This document shows positions 23,107 through 33,868 of a stretch of 64,000 bases of DNA, one piece after another. Origin of the DNA: Primulina eburnea. Its lineage: Eukaryota; Streptophyta; Magnoliopsida; Lamiales; Gesneriaceae. A program made the translations under genes and the position numbers. How positions within the stretch are numbered: position 1 is the stretch's first letter; every line of letters begins with the position of its first letter. The notes under the pieces were generated by a model that worked only from the letters and a program-made list of their open reading frames with translations, had not been told where the DNA came from and made no database searches. The stretch covers positions 42,569,642-42,633,641 of the forward strand of contig NC_133101.1 in NCBI RefSeq assembly GCF_022965805.1, written 5' to 3'.

Positions 23107-23416
23107 GAAAGTATGATCTGCCCTGTGATAATTTGCAAGAGCTAGAAAAATTGGTTATAAGCTAATTTTAATGAAGAAATTATGAATGGATTTTTGTTAA
23201 CTTATGTAAAAAAAATGTTCACGAGACTCTTATATTTTATAAAAGTCTCTAAATACGGATTAATACCAATCTCAGTTACAAAATATTGAGGTGAAGCTTA
23301 CTTTTGGATTCATCCATTTCTTTCGTATTTATTGCAGGAGCTTATCACATACAACTTAATTCCAAAATTCGAAATCAGAAGAGTTTTTTTTTAAAAAAAA
23401 TTATTTACAAAACTAA
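23107..23416. other. Unassigned AT-rich stretch
   Basis: 310 bp without an ORF, motif or match to other parts of the window. It ends in a run of A/T bases and the target duplication candidate actaa (23412-23416) of element C. Confidence 0.5.
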
Positions 23417-23546
23417 TGTAATACCCTAGATTTTAGATTATGTTAAGCAAAGATTATTGAGTATGGATTGATATAATTATAGCCGGGCCATTCCGAGACC
23501 AGATTGGACAAAGAAATATGAAAAGCTAAGATGTAGGCCGGAAGTG

Positions 23547-23712
23547 TTGCGCCCGGGCGGAAGTCTTTGTCCGCCCGAGCGCCAAAGAGTGAGCAAGAAA
23601 GTCGAACACTTCGCGCCCGGGAAGAAGTCTTTGTCCGCCCGAGCGCGACTGAATTACGCAGGAGGGCCGAGAGTTGCGCGCCCGGGCGGAACTTTATGTC
23701 CGCCCGAGCGCG
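23547..23712 (+). promoter_or_regulatory. Three GC-rich inverted repeats upstream of TATA (C LTR)
   Basis: Three units, each made of GCGCCCGGGCGGA (or a variant) and TCCGCCCGAGCGC separated by about 8 bases, so each unit can form a long stem. The position relative to the TATA-like run matches the clusters in A, B, D and E, but the motif is unrelated in sequence. Confidence 0.75.
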
Positions 23713-24509
23713 AGACGTGGTTTATGAAAAATCATGCCAAGTATCTTATGGTTGCATGCAATATATAAATATACGTATCAAGCTTCAATTCTTCAGAAAT
23801 CCTCAAAAGATAATCGAGAGAAGTTGCCGTGAAAGTGTTGAAAATCCTTACGCCTTTTGCGAGAAATCCGTCCGTCTGATTTTGAATCTGACTTCGATAC
23901 TGTGTTCCTATCGACGTAGGCTATAACTGGACGTAAGTTTTGCTACGTTTTGATATGTTTTGAAAATATGGTATTGTCAGAATCTGATATGATTCATCTA
24001 TGATGTTCTTGGTATGTTAGACATAGTATAATCGAAACCGGATTGAGGAACAAATACCATATGAAATTGTTATGAATTTCGGAGTTAATTTGATATTAGA
24101 ATTGAGTTTTTATTGATTATAAGATGTTAGAGTTGATATCTGACTGATATGATATGGCTGGATATATTGAGATTATGCCGTTATGTTGTTGAAATAGAAT
24201 TTGAGTGAATTCGGATTATATCCAGTATTAATTGAGTGGTGTATTGATACCGTACCCTCGATATTGTTATTGTCAGATTGAGTATTGACAGGCTTTGAGT
24301 TCGAGACTGCGACCGAGTCAGAGTATCAGAAAGAAAGGTATAAATTAATGTTGTGTTGGGATTGCACAACTCGAGTGAGGTTTGACTCGAGTTTCCCTAA
24401 ATCACATACTTAGTTTATTACATTGATATTTGTAATTGATGAGATTGATGTTTATTGTCTATTGATTTATAGCCACTGCATGTATTGACTACTGAGTCGT
24501 TTAGTTATT

Positions 24510-24711
24510 GGCTGATTTGCCTAGTCACCGGCTGATTGGTCTGGTTATTGGCATGATTCGCCTAGTCACCGGCTGATTCGTCTGGTTATTGACTGATTCG
24601 TCTTATTATTGGCTAATTCGCTTAATTATAGGCTGATTCGCCTAGTTATTGGCTAATTCGCCTAATTCTTGACTGATTCGTCAATTCTGCGGCTGATTCG
24701 CCCAGACACTG
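24510..24711 (+). repeat. 20-bp minisatellite in C LTR
   Basis: About ten units of the form GGCTGATTCGCCTAGTTATT with substitutions; one unit is 21 bp. The array replaces the region where A, B, D and E have the GAATAAGAC inverted repeat. Confidence 0.9.
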
Positions 24712-25273
24712 GATATATGGATTATATCGATGCCGTTTAGGGATTGATTCATTCCTATCGACTGAGATTCGGTATAATTATTATTATTCAAACACCGGGA
24801 TCCCTAGAATAGATTTGAGTCGAGTCTGAGACGACGCGTCGGTTGAATTGCTACATGTTAATGATAACTGATATATGCTTTTGTATATGTTTCTATATAA
24901 TCGCATGTTTACATTGTTTATACTGGGATTTATTCTCACTGAAGTTATCTGGCTGTTGTATTGTTTTATATGTGTGCATGAAAACAGATGGGGCTGGATC
25001 AGGGTCAAGAAGATGATGAGAGAAGATTAGATAACGTGGAGATCCGAGCTTTGAAGCAACATAGGATTCAGCACTGATATGTAGTCGAACCTAGTTAAAT
25101 TCTGTAGATAACACAGGATTGTATGTTTATGTTTAATATGTAATTTGAAGTGAATTACATTACGTTTCCGCTTTGCATTTTAAAAAAAAAATTTAGACCC
25201 GGTTTATTATAAATGATTAATTAGTCCCAATGATGATTAAGGACATGATTAGCGTCCGGGTCACCACAACAGG

Positions 25274-25285
25274 TGGTATCAGAGC
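25274..25285 (+). other. Primer-binding site of C
   Basis: TGGTATCAGAGC, five bases after the LTR end; initiator tRNA-Met type. Confidence 0.92.
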
Positions 25286-25540
25286 GATAGATCCTTTAGA
25301 TTGAGATAGAAGAGGCTAGTGAGCGGGGTAGATTGAGTTTTCTTTCCTTGTTTGTGATTGCTAGCATGTTGTACTGCTTTATATAATACATGTTACTTGA
25401 TTTATCTGATTTGATTTTGTAATATGTATTATTGGGAACGAATCTGAACCGATTCTCGATCAGCAGTAAGATGATCGGAGGAAGGACTGAATTGAAACAG
25501 GTTTGTTGGATTGAGTTACTAATCCTTGTGATATTCAGAT

Positions 25541-26445
25541 ATGCCTCCCAGAAGAATACCAAAACAGGGTAGTACATCAAATTCTCCAATGGATGTAACA
25601 CCGACTCCAATGGAAACCTTGCTGAAGAGGTTTCAGTCATCCAAACCACCCACTCTGAAGTGTACTGAGACATCAGTCGAGTGTGAGAGTTGGTTAGGTA
25701 GCATTGAGATGCTGTTTGATTCACTGGAGTACAGTGATGAGCGCCGGATTAAATTGATTGGGCACCAGTTGCTTGATGTTGCACAAAGCTGGTGGGTTAC
25801 AATGAAGAGGGCCTTGGAGCTGCGAGGTACGATTATTACTTGGGATGTATTTAAAACTGAGTTTATCAGAGATTTTTCCCAAAATCGTACAGAAAAGACA
25901 AGGGGGCGGAGTTTGCCAATTTGAGACAGGGTCAGCTGAACATTGAAGAATATGTGACCAAGTTCTCTACCTTGTTGAAGTTTGCTCCACATGTGGCTGG
26001 AAATGACGAAGCCGTTGCCAATCAGTTCATCAATGGCTTGAATCCCGATATATTTACATTGGTGAACACAGGGCGACCAATTAACTTTGCTGATGCCATG
26101 AATAGAGCAAAGGGCGCTGAAGCGGTCCTGATAAGGCAGAGAGGAGCTGAATTTGTTCCTCCAGTGTCGAGACCACCGCAACCACCTCCCCGATTCGAGA
26201 GTGGCAATAGCAGCGGTGGAAGGAAAGATTTTCTGAAGGCTAGAGGAAAGCAGTTTAAGAAATCTGGCGGCAGTTCTTCTAGCTCCAGTGGTTCTCAGCA
26301 GAGTTATACCGGCGTTTACTGCGGAAATTGTGGAGGGAGACATTCCACTGAGCAATGCCAAGGAGTACTTGGTAGTTGCAACCTCTGCAAACAACAGGGA
26401 CATTTTGCCAGAGTATGTCCACAGAGGGGTTCCCAAAGATCCTAG
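25541..26445 (+). pseudogene. gag: Element C gag (one frameshift)
   Basis: Begins MPPRRIP with an intact ATG, unlike B, D and E. The Retrotrans_gag region (WLGSIEMLFDSL, SWW.TMKRALE) is in one frame to about 25895. It then shifts inside the motif that reads EFYQRFFP in relatives, and 25921-26445 continues (LRQGQLNIEEYVTKF, GNDEAVANQFINGLNPD, Ser-rich linker, two CCHC knuckles CGNCGGRHSTEQC and CNLCKQQGHFARVC). Sequence is closest to the A gag. The second half is a clean 174-residue frame ending soon after the knuckles. Confidence 0.9.
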
Positions 26446-27617
26446 GGAGCCGGACCATCTGGACCAACGGCACAGTGGAGTAGACGATCATCTGGCGTTC
26501 CTTCATTTCAGCCAGCATCATCTCAGTCACAGCAGAGGCCAGGAGGAAGCCAGACAGTTGGCCAGCCTCCTAGACAGCAGGCCAGAGTATTTGCTTTGAC
26601 CGAGGAGCAGGCTCACGAAGCACCAGATGATGATGTTGCATGTAACTGATTTATTTGATTATCCTGTATATATATATATGTGGAGGGATACCGGTGCTTC
26701 ACATTATTTATTTCTTAAAGATTTGCATTGATGCATGCATTATCTGTTGAGTCCCTATTTACTGTAGTATTTGTTTCTTTTCTTTTGGGAAAAGATCTTG
26801 TATCAGTGATTTCTGTTAGATCTTGTATACTACAGTAGGATGAGAATGAGATCGAGTTAGATCGTGTGGTAGCTTGTGTTGTGCTAGTGTTCTCTGATTT
26901 TGGGACTGCATTACTGATATTGATATGCTCACCAAGTATAGAGCTACCCTAGATTTATTCCAGAAGATGGTGAGAATCGGACCTGAGATGGCCAAGGGAT
27001 GAATATTGTACGATAAGAATTCTAGACTGAGAATTCCTTTGATATTCGTACTAGCTATGAGTCGATGATTACAGAAAGGAGCAGAGGGACTCCTTATGTA
27101 TTCAGTTGATTTACTGAAGTTGATTTTATCATTGGCTGATTTACCAATGATAAGAAAGGTATTAATGTTTTCCCAGATAAGACTTCAGATCTAATTTCAG
27201 TCAGAGAGATTGATTTTAGCCTTGAACTGATATTAGAAATTGTTGAAATTTTGAATCCTGATTGAGACAGATTGCATTCAGGATGTGTTATATCTGAAGA
27301 TGATATATGTGTTGATTTTAACAGAATTAAACAGTAATGAGTTGGCCGAGGTGGATATCAGTATCAGATATTTGCGGTTTTATGAGTTTAACAGATCAGT
27401 ACCGATGAGTGATGTTTTGAATCTGATTGAATCTTGCTATTGTTCTGAATCCGTGTTTGTATCAGGTAAGTATTACTCTATTGTATGTTAATTACTGATT
27501 TGTTTGTGCCCGATATTTCGAATGTGGAATGACATAGATTGTCAGAAAGGTGCAATACTTGATTCAGTAGGCATCCTGATAACAGAAAATGTTTTGATAG
27601 AAACAGATGAGATTAGA
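26446..27617 (+). pseudogene. Decayed pol region of element C
   Basis: Collinear remnant of an A-like pol. FALTEEQAHEAPDD (gag-protease linker) is recognisable at about 26590-26640, followed by stops where the protease motif should be. The MLTKYRATLD-like linker is near 26930, and an integrase N-terminal trace lies near 27440-27600. No functional frame. F cuts it off at 27618. Confidence 0.7.
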
Positions 27618-27780
27618 TGTAGAACCCGTAAATCAGTCTACGTATAAGCCATGCATAATTCTAGATTTTTAAATTTAATTGACTTCATTGCATGATTATT
27701 TTAAATGCATTTCTTTGAAGTTAATTACTTTATTATTTCAGTTCAGTAGTTGATTTTTAACATTTCAGTTATTTCAGTGA
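27618..27780 (+). repeat. Element F 5' LTR remnant (first 163 bp)
   Basis: TGTAGAACCCGTAAATCAG... matches 49300-49462, the start of the F 3' LTR, base for base apart from a few changes. It then switches abruptly to internal sequence of element D. Preceded by ttaga (27613-27617), the likely target duplication. Confidence 0.9.
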
Positions 27781-29498
27781 ATCGAGTCAGAGCAATATTA
27801 ATATAAAAGGAATTCTGAATCTAGAATCCTTACCAGGAATTCTTCGTTTATCAGCCAGATCTGGTCTGAATCTTACCATTTCTGGAATAATTCTACAATA
27901 TTTCTGTACTTGCTTATCATCTCAATATCAATAATGCAATCAAATCAGATCAACTAACACAAGTACAGCACAATCTAACTCAATCTCATTCTATCCTACT
28001 GTAGTATATATATATCGCAGAAATCTCTGATATCAACATTTTCCTCAACAATCAAAGAAATCAATACTACAATATAAACAAACCCAACAGGTACATCATA
28101 TCTCCATGCCACTCAGTCACAGATAATTATACAGAATGCATTAGTACATATCAATACGTATGCAGTATAATCATAAAAGAATAGTACCTGTAATGTATTC
28201 TGGGTCTGTTTCTCGATTCTGTTCCCTAAAATCTTCGGGAACCTTTCTGGGGACAAACTCTAGCAAAGTGCCCCGGCTGTTTACAAATATTGCATCTACC
28301 AAGCACTCCTTGGAATTTCTCTGTGGAATGCCTCCCTCCACAATTTCTGCAATATACTCATGTATAGCTCGGGCTGGAACTAAAGGAACCACTTCCTAAT
28401 TTCTTGAACGGTTTCTTTTGAGCTTTCAATGGTTCTTTCTTTTTATCACTGTTGCTGCCAATCTCGACTCTAGAAGGCAGTTGCTGTGGATTCGGAGCTG
28501 GAAGATCATAAGATGCTTCTTGTTGTCCTGTCAGAACTGTTTCTGCTCTTTTGGCCCTATTAAGCAAAACTACTTGATTGCTTCACATTTACCAAGGTAA
28601 GTATTTCTGGATTCAATCCTTGAATGAACTGACTAGAAATAGCATCATCATTTCTAGCCACAAGAGGGGCAAAACGTAACAAGGTGAAAAACTGTGTCAA
28701 GTACTCATCAATACTCATCTGATTCTGTCTTAGGTTTGTAAACTCTGCACTTCTGTCCTGTCTATATGATGTAGGGAAGAATCTTTGATAAAATTCAAAT
28801 CTAAAGGTCTTCTACAGAATCATTAAACTACGCCGTGCTAAGTTTTCCTTAGTTACCATCCACCAACTCTTTGCAATATCCTGTAGCTGATTCCCAATTA
28901 GTGTAATTCTGCACTCATCTGTAAAGCCAAGGAATTCAAATAACATTTCTATATCTTCAAGCCAATTCTCACAATCTGCTGGCGTCTCGGTACCCTTTAA
29001 AATCGGTGGTTTGTACGACTGAAACTTCTTCATCTGTGTTTCTATCTGATTTTCTGATCCATCTATCTGAGTTTCTGGTATATCTGTCTGATAATACGAA
29101 GTACTACCCCTTTCTGGAATTCTCCGAGGCGGTATATCTGAATATCAAACAAATCAATACACAATCTCTATAATCTGTCTCAGCCCTCCTCTGATCATAT
29201 ACCTCTGATTCAGACTCGGTTCTGATTCAGTCGTGGTAATTACATGCTGTAGTCAACTCAGATAACAAACAACATGTAATAGGAAAAGCAATAAATCATG
29301 CTAGCACAGAAAATGTAAGTCAACATTGAAATAATTCTCATGCTAGCAATCACATGCAAGGAAAGAAAATTCAATCTACCCCGCTCATTCTCTCTTATCT
29401 CAGTCTAAAGAATCTATCAACTCTGACTATCTCAATCTAAAGGATCTATCGCTCTGATGATCTCAACCTAAAGGATCTATCGCTCTGATACCACCTAT
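27778..29498 (-). pseudogene. gag: Truncated D internal region with gag remnant
   Basis: Nearly identical to 44653-46389. Gag pieces are readable on the minus strand: MKKFQSYKPPILKG...ENLARRSLMIL (28812-29033), and NRAKRAETVL...KKPFKKLGSGS with zinc-knuckle text (28171-28567), separated by frameshifts and a deletion near 28565. The usual start is ATA. PBS GCTCTGATACCA (plus-strand text) lies at 29482-29493. The left edge is a recombination junction with F. Confidence 0.85.
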
Positions 29499-29613
29499 TG
29501 TGGGGACCCGGACGCTGATCTTTCTTCTTAATCATCTTTGGGATTTAATTATCAATTAAGATAAACAGGGTCTAAAAATTTTTCTTTTAAAGTACAAGTG
29601 CGGAAGGTAATGG
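29499..29613 (-). repeat. Element D shared LTR, distal piece
   Basis: Starts TGTGGGGACCCGG (plus-strand text) right after the PBS and ends at GGAAGGTAATGG. Element G enters here with target duplication aatgg, and the LTR resumes at 40567. Confidence 0.93.
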
Positions 29614-30661
29614 TGTAAGGTCCAAAATTAAGTCGACGTAATCCAACTGCATGCAAATCTAGAAATTTTGAAAATTGAGTAATTTATTCTAATTGCTATT
29701 AAATTATGTGACATACATGCTTAATATGATTTTATTGTCATTTTGCATGAAAATACATTTTTTAAAGGTTATTCAAGTGACGACAGAGGAACGGAGACCG
29801 GGGGCTGTAAATGTGAAAAATGTTTTAATTAAATAATTAATTTAATTATTTAATTTAGGGGAGTTGTTTTCTCATTCTTTTGAAACCAAGAATTTTTAAG
29901 GTGATTTTTATACGCTGGGACTAACTTTTTTATCGGTGTTGGAATTAACAAAAATTCGATCTTTTAGCAGTCCGGCTATTTAATTCACTAATTAATTTTT
30001 TTTATGAAAACTTTTTTTAGCCTAACTTGCACTAGTGGGCTTAATTAAATTAATTAGGCCTTAAGTATAATTATTGAGATTGGTTAGCATATAAACTAGA
30101 TTAAACCTAAACCTAGCGCTCACTCTCACGCCGCACAGATTTTACTCAAAAAATAAAAGAAAGCTTTCTCCTCGGCTGCTTCTTCTCTCGGCCGTGAGGA
30201 GTAGGCTTTGTGCTTCACGGTTTTGAGTGCGTATCGCCTCGGTTCCTCTCCGTTCTTCGTCGTCGTCGGTATATCGTGCGTTTATTACGCAAAGGCACCC
30301 AATATCTTCCTTTTTCTCATCCATTGCATCATATATCGATTAAAGAAAAGCATGTGCAAATATTATGAAGTTTTATTACGATTTTTACGTATTCGTGTTG
30401 CGATCTAACGTGTTCATGTATCGATTCATGTCTTGCTTGTTTTAGGGCACTGCCATGATTTTACATGATGTCTAGGTGGCGTTTTTCTGGGCAAACCACA
30501 GCCACACGTACATACCACAACCAGCAGAAAACATAAGATCAAGGGAACCATCGGCTGTGGGTGTTGTCAAGGGGGTTTGGGTTTCGGGTTCCATGATAGG
30601 GAGACAGGCTTGGCCTGGGCTGCGGCCAGGGCTCGGCCAGGGGCTGTTCATGGTCTAGGGA

Positions 30662-30755
30662 GAGTCCTAGCCATGCTAGGACTCAATCTGGATGGAGCAG
30701 GGAGGAGTCCTTGCAAGCAAGGACTCCACCAGAGAAGCTGCACCAAGAGGTGCAG
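30662..30755 (+). other. Three consecutive hairpins in G 5' LTR
   Basis: Stem 1: GAGTCCTAGC / GCTAGGACTC around CAT (30662-30684). Stem 2: GGAGTCCTTGC / GCAAGGACTCC around AA (30704-30727). Stem 3: CTGCACC / GGTGCAG around AAGA (30738-30755). All perfect. Stems 1 and 2 share GAGTCCT and could also pair with each other. The same three are at 38778-38871 in the 3' LTR. Confidence 0.9.
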
Positions 30756-31774
30756 GCTTTGCACGTTCGGTCTAGGGCAGGGGCTCGTTCCAGGCTTGCT
30801 GGGCAGGGTCAAGGCGAGTCCTCAGGGTCCTAGGTAAGGGTTAGGCACGTGGGTTCGTGGCCAGGGTGGTCGGCTGGGGACCTGTAGGCAGAAACGAAGG
30901 GTGCACACACAGCACAACTCTCGGCAAGCACATGCACTCCCAAGGTAGTTTCGTTTTTCGGTTTTGGGGAAATACCTTGACAAACTAGAGTCCAGTAGGG
31001 TACTTTGTCATGTTGGGCAAGTTTTGGTTCGATATAGTTCGGGGGTAACTCGATAAAATTAGGAGATGGCTCGGGATCGAAGTTCGAGTGTCAAATTGAG
31101 TTTTAAAAGTAAAGAAAATTGGAAAATGGCTCACGAGGGTTGGGTCGTGGTCCATAAAAGCTAAAATAATATAAAAAGACTAAATTTAGAATTTAGGAAT
31201 TTTATATTAAAGTTTGGTATTTTTCGGGATTAAAACACCGTTAAAATAACTATTAAAAGATAAATCGAAAAGTCTAAGTTTTAAGCTAAATAAAATTACG
31301 AGAAAATTTTTATAAGCTTAAATTTTTATTTGGGACATGTTAGAGTCACGAAATCAAGAAAAAAAGTCGATTTTGTAAAAAGTCGAGTCCAGGGGTAAAA
31401 CGGTCTTTTTACACCAAAATTTAGTAGAGGTCATGGCAGTGCCCTAAATGCAGTTTTTATGATATTATGTGCATTTTTAAATGCTTATGAATCGTTCATG
31501 ATTTATTTATGATTTATTTTAAATGTCCATGAAATTTTATAATTAAAATTGACATTTAAAATACATGGTGCATGCTTGGTTTCAAAGGAAAATATATTCA
31601 TGCATAATTTTATAAGGTGATGAAAACATGAAAATATTGATGAAAGTGAAGTAATTGTGACTATGAGGAATTCAGGATTTGAGGTTATGATCAAGATTAG
31701 GCCAAGGCTCAGTTGACGATCTTGTGTCGCTGATGTCCCCGCCGCCCAGTACTGTGGTTTCAAGTAGATGGTAC

Positions 31775-31935
31775 CATCGTCATGTCATGTCATGTCACGT
31801 CAGGAAAGTCACAATTAGCGATCTGAATTCAATCAAGAAAATATAATATTACGATCATGAAAGGAATCACGTCATGTTATCACTGTCATGTTATTATATC
31901 ATGTTATCATGTCACGTTATGATCAAGGAAAAGGT
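31775..31935 (+). repeat. TCATGT-rich degenerate repeat in G 5' LTR
   Basis: Repeated (G)TCATGT and CACGTCATGTTAT units, with variants ATCATGTTATCATGTCACG. The 3' LTR has the same zone near 39890-40030. No coding content. Confidence 0.75.
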
Positions 31936-32453
31936 AAAGGTTCAGGTCACGTCATGCATATCACGAAAATGTTATTTTAAGTACAAGTAATTTCACTGCT
32001 GCATGTGATTTTATACCTGTTACTCGTTACAAAGATTTGGTGTGTTGAGTCTTTAGACTCACTAGGTGTGATGGATGCAGGTGAGGTTGAGGGAGGACTT
32101 GACGTATGAGATGACTGGACTGAAGGTGCACACAACCCGAGGACCAGCGCTTCTACTATTTCCGCACTCATGATTATGATTACGTTTTCACGTTAAAAGA
32201 TTTGTTAAAACCATTTATTTATGCTTTAGAGTGGTTTTGGAGAGGAAAATACGTTTCACGATTATTGCTTTTTAGGTTTGGTAACTCATGCGATTATTTT
32301 ATTTTATGGCGATTGCAATTGATTTTTAAATACTAGCTAGCGAATGTTCTAGATCATGGACAAAATATTTATTAAAATATTTTTACGAGGACCGAAATTT
32401 AAAAAAAAAAAATTTTAGTACATTTTAAACACAAGAACATGGGACGCTTCAGT

Positions 32454-32465
32454 TGGTATCAGAGC
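32454..32465 (+). other. Primer-binding site of G
   Basis: TGGTATCAGAGC two bases after the 5' LTR end; initiator tRNA-Met type. Confidence 0.95.
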
Positions 32466-32741
32466 CAGGTTCCTGTAAAGGGTTGTGCCACCATTAGCGC
32501 CAGAAAGATCAGTCGTCAAGCCTCAAGTTTGTAAGTTTTACATGCTTTACATGATTCAGTATGATGTTACCTGCATGATTATGTGAATGATATGCTTACA
32601 CCACATGTTTACGAGTTTTATGATTATATATGCCTTATATGCTTAAGGTTGCTAAATGAATCACGATATGTCACATGATTAGAAAACATAGATTTAATTG
32701 CATGTTGGTTACGATAGATTTTGGAAAAACGTTCAGATAAA

Positions 32742-33868
32742 ATGCCTCCACGTCGTGCCCCTACCAGTGGAAACCAAGAGGAAAACAGCGTTAATCATCA
32801 AGGAAATAACCAAGGGAATGGACCACCACCACCACCACCACCAGATGCTGCTACTCGAGCTCTTGAGGGAATGGCTCGTTTATTTGAGCAACAATTACAG
32901 CAGCAGCAGTTGCAGCAGCAGCAGCTGCAGTTGCAGTTACAAGCAGTTACAGCAGCAGCAGGTCCAGCAGGCTCCCAGGCCAGCGCAGGATATTTATGAT
33001 CAGTTCCGGAGGCTAGGGCCAAAGGAATTTTCTGGCACCACTGATCCATTTGCTACTGAGAGCTGGATACGTTCTTTGGAGGTACATTTTCGCTATCTGA
33101 ATATGGGTGATGCCGACCGTGTGAGCTGCACCACCTACTTGTTAAGGGATGATGCTTCACTGTGGTGGGAAGGGGTCGAGCATGGTGTTAACCTTGCTAC
33201 TATTACTTGGCCTCAATTCAAAGACATTTTCTATGAGAAATATTTTACGGCGGATGCTAGAGGCCGACTGAAGAGAGAGTTTATGAGCCTCCGTCAGGGA
33301 GACTTGTCTGTTGCAGATTATGTGAAGAAATTCGATCGGGGTTGTCACTTTGTACCCCTTATTGCTAGAGACCCAGCAGAAAAGCTTAGGCACTTTATGG
33401 ATGGTCTCCGCCCTACTCTGCGTAACAATGTTATGATGATGAATCCAGTGGATTATGCTGCTGCCACTGCATATGCCTTCAGGTCTGAGCAATCTTTGAG
33501 GGAGATTGATTTTGAAATTCAGCGTAAAAGGCAACAGCACAATAATAACAGTCAGCCAATCAAGAGGCAGAATTCAGGTCCATCTAGACCTCAAGGGCCT
33601 CAAAAGCCCCAGGGTCAAAACAGGAATCGAGGACAGCAGAGGCCACAAAATCAAGGAGCACCACCGCCTGCTGAGAGGCCACTGTGCAAGGAATGTAACC
33701 GACCGCATTTGGGCAAGTGTGAATGGGGTTCTTACAAGTGTTTCTATTGCAAAGAGAGTGGGCACAAGGCTATTGATTGCCCAAAGAAGAAGGCACCTAC
33801 AGCAGGACGAGTTTATGTTATGAATGCTGAAGAAGCAGAGGAAGAGGCAGACACTACTCTTATCACAG
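32742..33868 (+). pseudogene. gag: Element G gag (exon before the intron; frameshift in a CAG tract)
   Basis: Starts ATGCCTCCACGT (MPPRRAP), giving a Pro run and a Gln-rich stretch from a CAG repeat. The frame changes inside that repeat (about 32890-32960). The downstream frame then runs unbroken: DQFRRLGPKEFSG, the Retrotrans_gag domain (WIRSLEVHFRYL, LWWEGVE, WPQFKDIFYEKYF, LRQGDLSVADYVKKF, HFMDGL), a basic Gln/Asn/Pro linker, and a knuckle pair, CX2CX4HX3C followed by CFYCKESGHKAIDC (CX2CX4HX4C). It ends ...DTTLITG at a GT splice-donor-like site; unspliced, it reaches a stop at 33885. This gag is clearly different from those of A-E. Confidence 0.9.
32890..32963 (+). repeat. CAG-rich microsatellite in G gag
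   Basis: Repeated CAG/TTGCAG/TTACAG units encode a Gln-rich segment. The gag frame changes within it, consistent with repeat-length slippage. Confidence 0.85.

Larger units (their letters stand above)
23417..25268 (+). repeat. Element C 5' LTR
   Basis: 1852 bp, starting TGTAATACCC and ending GGGTCACCACA. It contains the GC-rich inverted repeats (23547-23712), an AT run ATATATAAATATA near 23761-23773, a 20-bp minisatellite (24510-24711) and the shared LTR block near 24925-24992. Confidence 0.9.
23417..27617 (+). mobile_element. Element C: 5' part of a gag-bearing non-autonomous LTR element, interrupted
   Basis: 5' LTR, PBS, gag and a decayed pol stretch are present. At 27618 a different LTR (F) begins, preceded by ttaga, the likely target duplication of F. 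The 3' part of C, with its second LTR, should lie to the right of the window unless deleted. Confidence 0.8.
29614..32451 (+). repeat. Element G 5' LTR
   Basis: 2838 bp. AT-rich start with a TTAATTAAATAATTAATTT stretch, a GC-rich middle (30540-30930) containing three hairpins (30662-30755), a TCATGT-rich repeat zone (31775-31935), and a TTGAGTCTTTAGACTCA inverted repeat near 32045-32060. ORFs here are chance frames repeated in the other LTR. Confidence 0.95.

Noticed and set aside
27461..27475. Conserved CAGGTAAGT-like splice donor in the non-coding internals of C and E (also 55176, 61317; variant in B and D)
   Set aside because: Alignment by eye with A shows it is the decayed form of integrase codons around 6540-6556 (TATCAGGTTAGAGAT), so a splice role is not needed to explain it.
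30577..30837. 86-codon ORF in the GC-rich middle of the G LTRs
   Set aside because: Lies in the hairpin zone of an LTR, is not conserved beyond the LTR pair, and has no domain.
32742..32999. Separate small Gln/Pro-rich protein
   Set aside because: It is the true N-terminus of the G gag, cut off by a frameshift in the CAG repeat.
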